NCBI GenBank assembly: GCA_001769125.1
Contig: MEOG01000054.1
Coordinates: 1 to 37,668 of the forward strand
Direction: 5' to 3'
DNA length: 37,668 bases
From: Bacteroidetes bacterium GWF2_35_48
Lineage (GTDB): Bacteria; Bacteroidota; Bacteroidia; Bacteroidales; GWF2-35-48
Under the pieces are notes generated by a model. It was given only the letters and a program-made list of their open reading frames with translations, was not told the origin of the DNA and did no database searches. Of the stretch, positions 36,286-37,668 are shown one piece after another; the first letter of the stretch is position 1; each line of letters begins with the position of its first letter. The translations under genes and the position numbers were made by a program.

Positions 36286-37587
36286 ATGAAAAGGTTATCT
36301 GTTTTTCTTGTGTTAAGTTTTTTGTTTCTTTCTTATGTTGTTGCACAAACCACATATTTCATTGATTTTTCAATCGGAAATGACAGTTGGAATGGTACTT
36401 CTCCTTCGTCAGCCTGGCAGACATTATCAAAGGTAAATGCAACAAGTTTTCAACCAGAAGACAGTATTTTATTTAAACGAGGAGAAAGTTGGCGGGGTCA
36501 GCTAGTTCCGGTATCAGGCAACGCTTCTGCAAGAGTATATTATGGTGCCTATGGTTATGGCTCACTTCCGCTTATAATGGGTTCTGAGAACATGTACCAG
36601 ACATCCGACTGGGTCTTGGAATCATCGAATATATGGCTATGCACATCAACTGCTTCTACGGATGTTGGTAATATCATTTTTGATAATGAAAGCCATGCCG
36701 GAATAAAAAAATGGACAGTAAGCGAACTTCAGGCTCAAGATGATTATTACTATAATCTGGCAACAGGTGAACTAAGAATGTATTCTGTCGGTAACCCTGC
36801 AAGCGTGCATACCGTTATCGAATGTGCTTTGAGAAACCATGTGATTAATCAAATAGGCAGATCCTATATAACTTATGAAAATCTTGCTATAAAATATGGT
36901 GCTGCACATGGCTTTGGCGGTGGCAACACATCAAATATTACCATTCGGAACTGTGAAATATCATGGATTGGCGGTGGTGATCTGAATATGAATGGTCTGA
37001 TCAGATTCGGAAATGGGATTGAATTCTGGAGCAACGCATCCAACCATTTGGTAGAAAATAATAAAATATGGCAAATCTATGATACAGGTGTTACGAACCA
37101 GAGTAATTCATACGCTGTTCAAGAAAACATCATATACCGTAATAATGTTATCTGGAACTGCGGAATGGCTGCAGTAGAGATTTGGAACCGACCTTCATCA
37201 TCCATAACCAGAAAGATATGGTTTGAAAACAACACATGTGTTAATATGGGGCATGGTTGGGGCATGCAGCGGCCTGATTACATGGGCTTCTGTTATGCTG
37301 CATGGTCCAATACTTCACAAACAGACTCTGTTTTAATCAGAAACAATATTTTTGTAAATCCGTTGAGATCCTTCTATGTTTTTAATGAATTGCCAACATT
37401 TCTATCAATGAAATGCGATTTCAACTGCTATTACGAAAATAATACCACCGATACATTTTTATATAATTACGGTATCACTGAAGCTGTGTTTATGCAAGAT
37501 TTTACCACCTATCAAACCAACACAAATGATGACTGGAATAGTATTCTCTCAAACCCGCTCTTGGTTGATGAGATAAATAATAACTAA
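36286..37587 (+). CDS. Secreted right-handed beta-helix protein, apparently truncated
   Basis: 433 residues with a signal peptide (about 1-20, ending YVVAQ). It has the usual start of pectate-lyase-like Bacteroidota proteins: YFIDFSIGNDSWNGTSPSSA (the DxSNGNDxWxGxSPxxAW pattern) and then SILFKRGESWRGQL. Parallel beta-helix repeats follow (ITIRNCEISWIGGG, LVENNKIWQIYDTG, IIYRNNVIWNCG, IWFENNTCVNMG, VLIRNNIFVNP). They are proposed to bind or cleave polysaccharides, but no catalytic set is certain. The protein ends SNPLLVDEINNN, where relatives go on with xFHLQPGSPAID and a sorting domain. After the stop the same frame reads HFSLQ, so a nonsense mutation is likely. Confidence 0.82.
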   Translation: MKRLSVFLVLSFLFLSYVVAQTTYFIDFSIGNDSWNGTSPSSAWQTLSKVNATSFQPEDSILFKRGESWRGQLVPVSGNASARVYYGAYGYGSLPLIMGSENMYQTSDWVLESSNIWLCTSTASTDVGNIIFDNESHAGIKKWTVSELQAQDDYYYNLATGELRMYSVGNPASVHTVIECALRNHVINQIGRSYITYENLAIKYGAAHGFGGGNTSNITIRNCEISWIGGGDLNMNGLIRFGNGIEFWSNASNHLVENNKIWQIYDTGVTNQSNSYAVQENIIYRNNVIWNCGMAAVEIWNRPSSSITRKIWFENNTCVNMGHGWGMQRPDYMGFCYAAWSNTSQTDSVLIRNNIFVNPLRSFYVFNELPTFLSMKCDFNCYYENNTTDTFLYNYGITEAVFMQDFTTYQTNTNDDWNSILSNPLLVDEINNN

Positions 37588-37653
37588 CATTTCTCACTTC
37601 AGTTTTGCAGTTATAAACATTTGATTGTTAATAAATTAGCTTCCATATTTGCA

Positions 37654-37661
37654 TAATTTTG
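37654..37661 (+). promoter_or_regulatory. Possible -7 promoter box at the window end
   Basis: TAATTTTG matches TAnnTTTG, and a TTG at 37625-37627 is the nearest upstream element (26-nt spacing, too long). It would serve a gene outside the window. Weak. Confidence 0.3.
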
Positions 37662-37668
37662 TGTACTT

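Overview
The window looks like a chromosomal segment of an AT-rich member of the Bacteroidota, probably from the Bacteroidia/Cytophagia side. Four signs support this. There is a type IX secretion (T9SS) type A C-terminal sorting domain with a YPNPT motif. Promoters match the Bacteroidota-type TTG/TAnnTTTG consensus, and Shine-Dalgarno sequences are absent. Several proteins are Bacteroidota-typical: a long NusB, a FISUMP lipoprotein and a SusC/TonB-receptor remnant. The spacers are full of short dispersed repeats common in this phylum. No rRNA, tRNA, CRISPR array or complete insertion sequence was seen, and the gene content is mostly housekeeping with accessory surface genes.

Layout. 1-2400: a small secreted protein (minus) divergent from typA/bipA (plus). 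2538-9647: a single complete transcription unit for a 2312-residue T9SS-secreted adhesin-like protein, with a near-perfect promoter and an intrinsic terminator. 9869-12975: nusB, a small exported Cys-rich-tail protein, a 173-bp MITE-like element and a DUF4143-type ATPase. 13160-15391: phoH (minus) divergent from a DUF62 (SAM hydroxide adenosyltransferase-like) gene translationally coupled to a single PAS-domain protein. 15382-16186: about 800 bp of tandem repeats, mostly a TGACTGN heptamer satellite. 16268-21707: mutS2, then on the minus strand an SDR oxidoreductase, an exported barrel-like protein and a surface-type serine-hydrolase lipoprotein. 21830-25455: a CHASE4-type hybrid-less histidine kinase and a REC-PAS-LuxR response regulator, separated by repeat elements. 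25594-29328: gmhB-like phosphatase, PagL-like lipid A deacylase and aspS. 29647-33154: ATP-type pckA, an abutting class IV aminotransferase (pabC-like) and an unrecognised 345-residue protein. 33429-37668: FISUMP lipoprotein, a TonB-receptor remnant, an NmrA-like protein and a right-handed beta-helix protein that appears truncated.

How the parts relate. Core genes (typA, nusB, phoH, mutS2, aspS, pckA) are interleaved with envelope genes (T9SS adhesin, barrel proteins, lipoproteins, lipid A/heptose enzymes) and one sensory pair. The most unusual material is non-coding. (a) A MITE-like family has three copies whose internal hairpin keeps its pairing while its stem sequence changes. (b) An identical 31-nt palindrome sits at two convergent gene junctions, starting in both cases on the last base of a stop codon. 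(c) A conserved TGAGCGGAGTCGAA core lies inside stems whose sequences differ from copy to copy. (d) There is a 626-bp heptamer satellite. The DUF62 protein also lacks two residues of the family's Asp-Arg-His triad.

All calls come from reading the sequence; no database search was run. Functional names rest on motif recognition.
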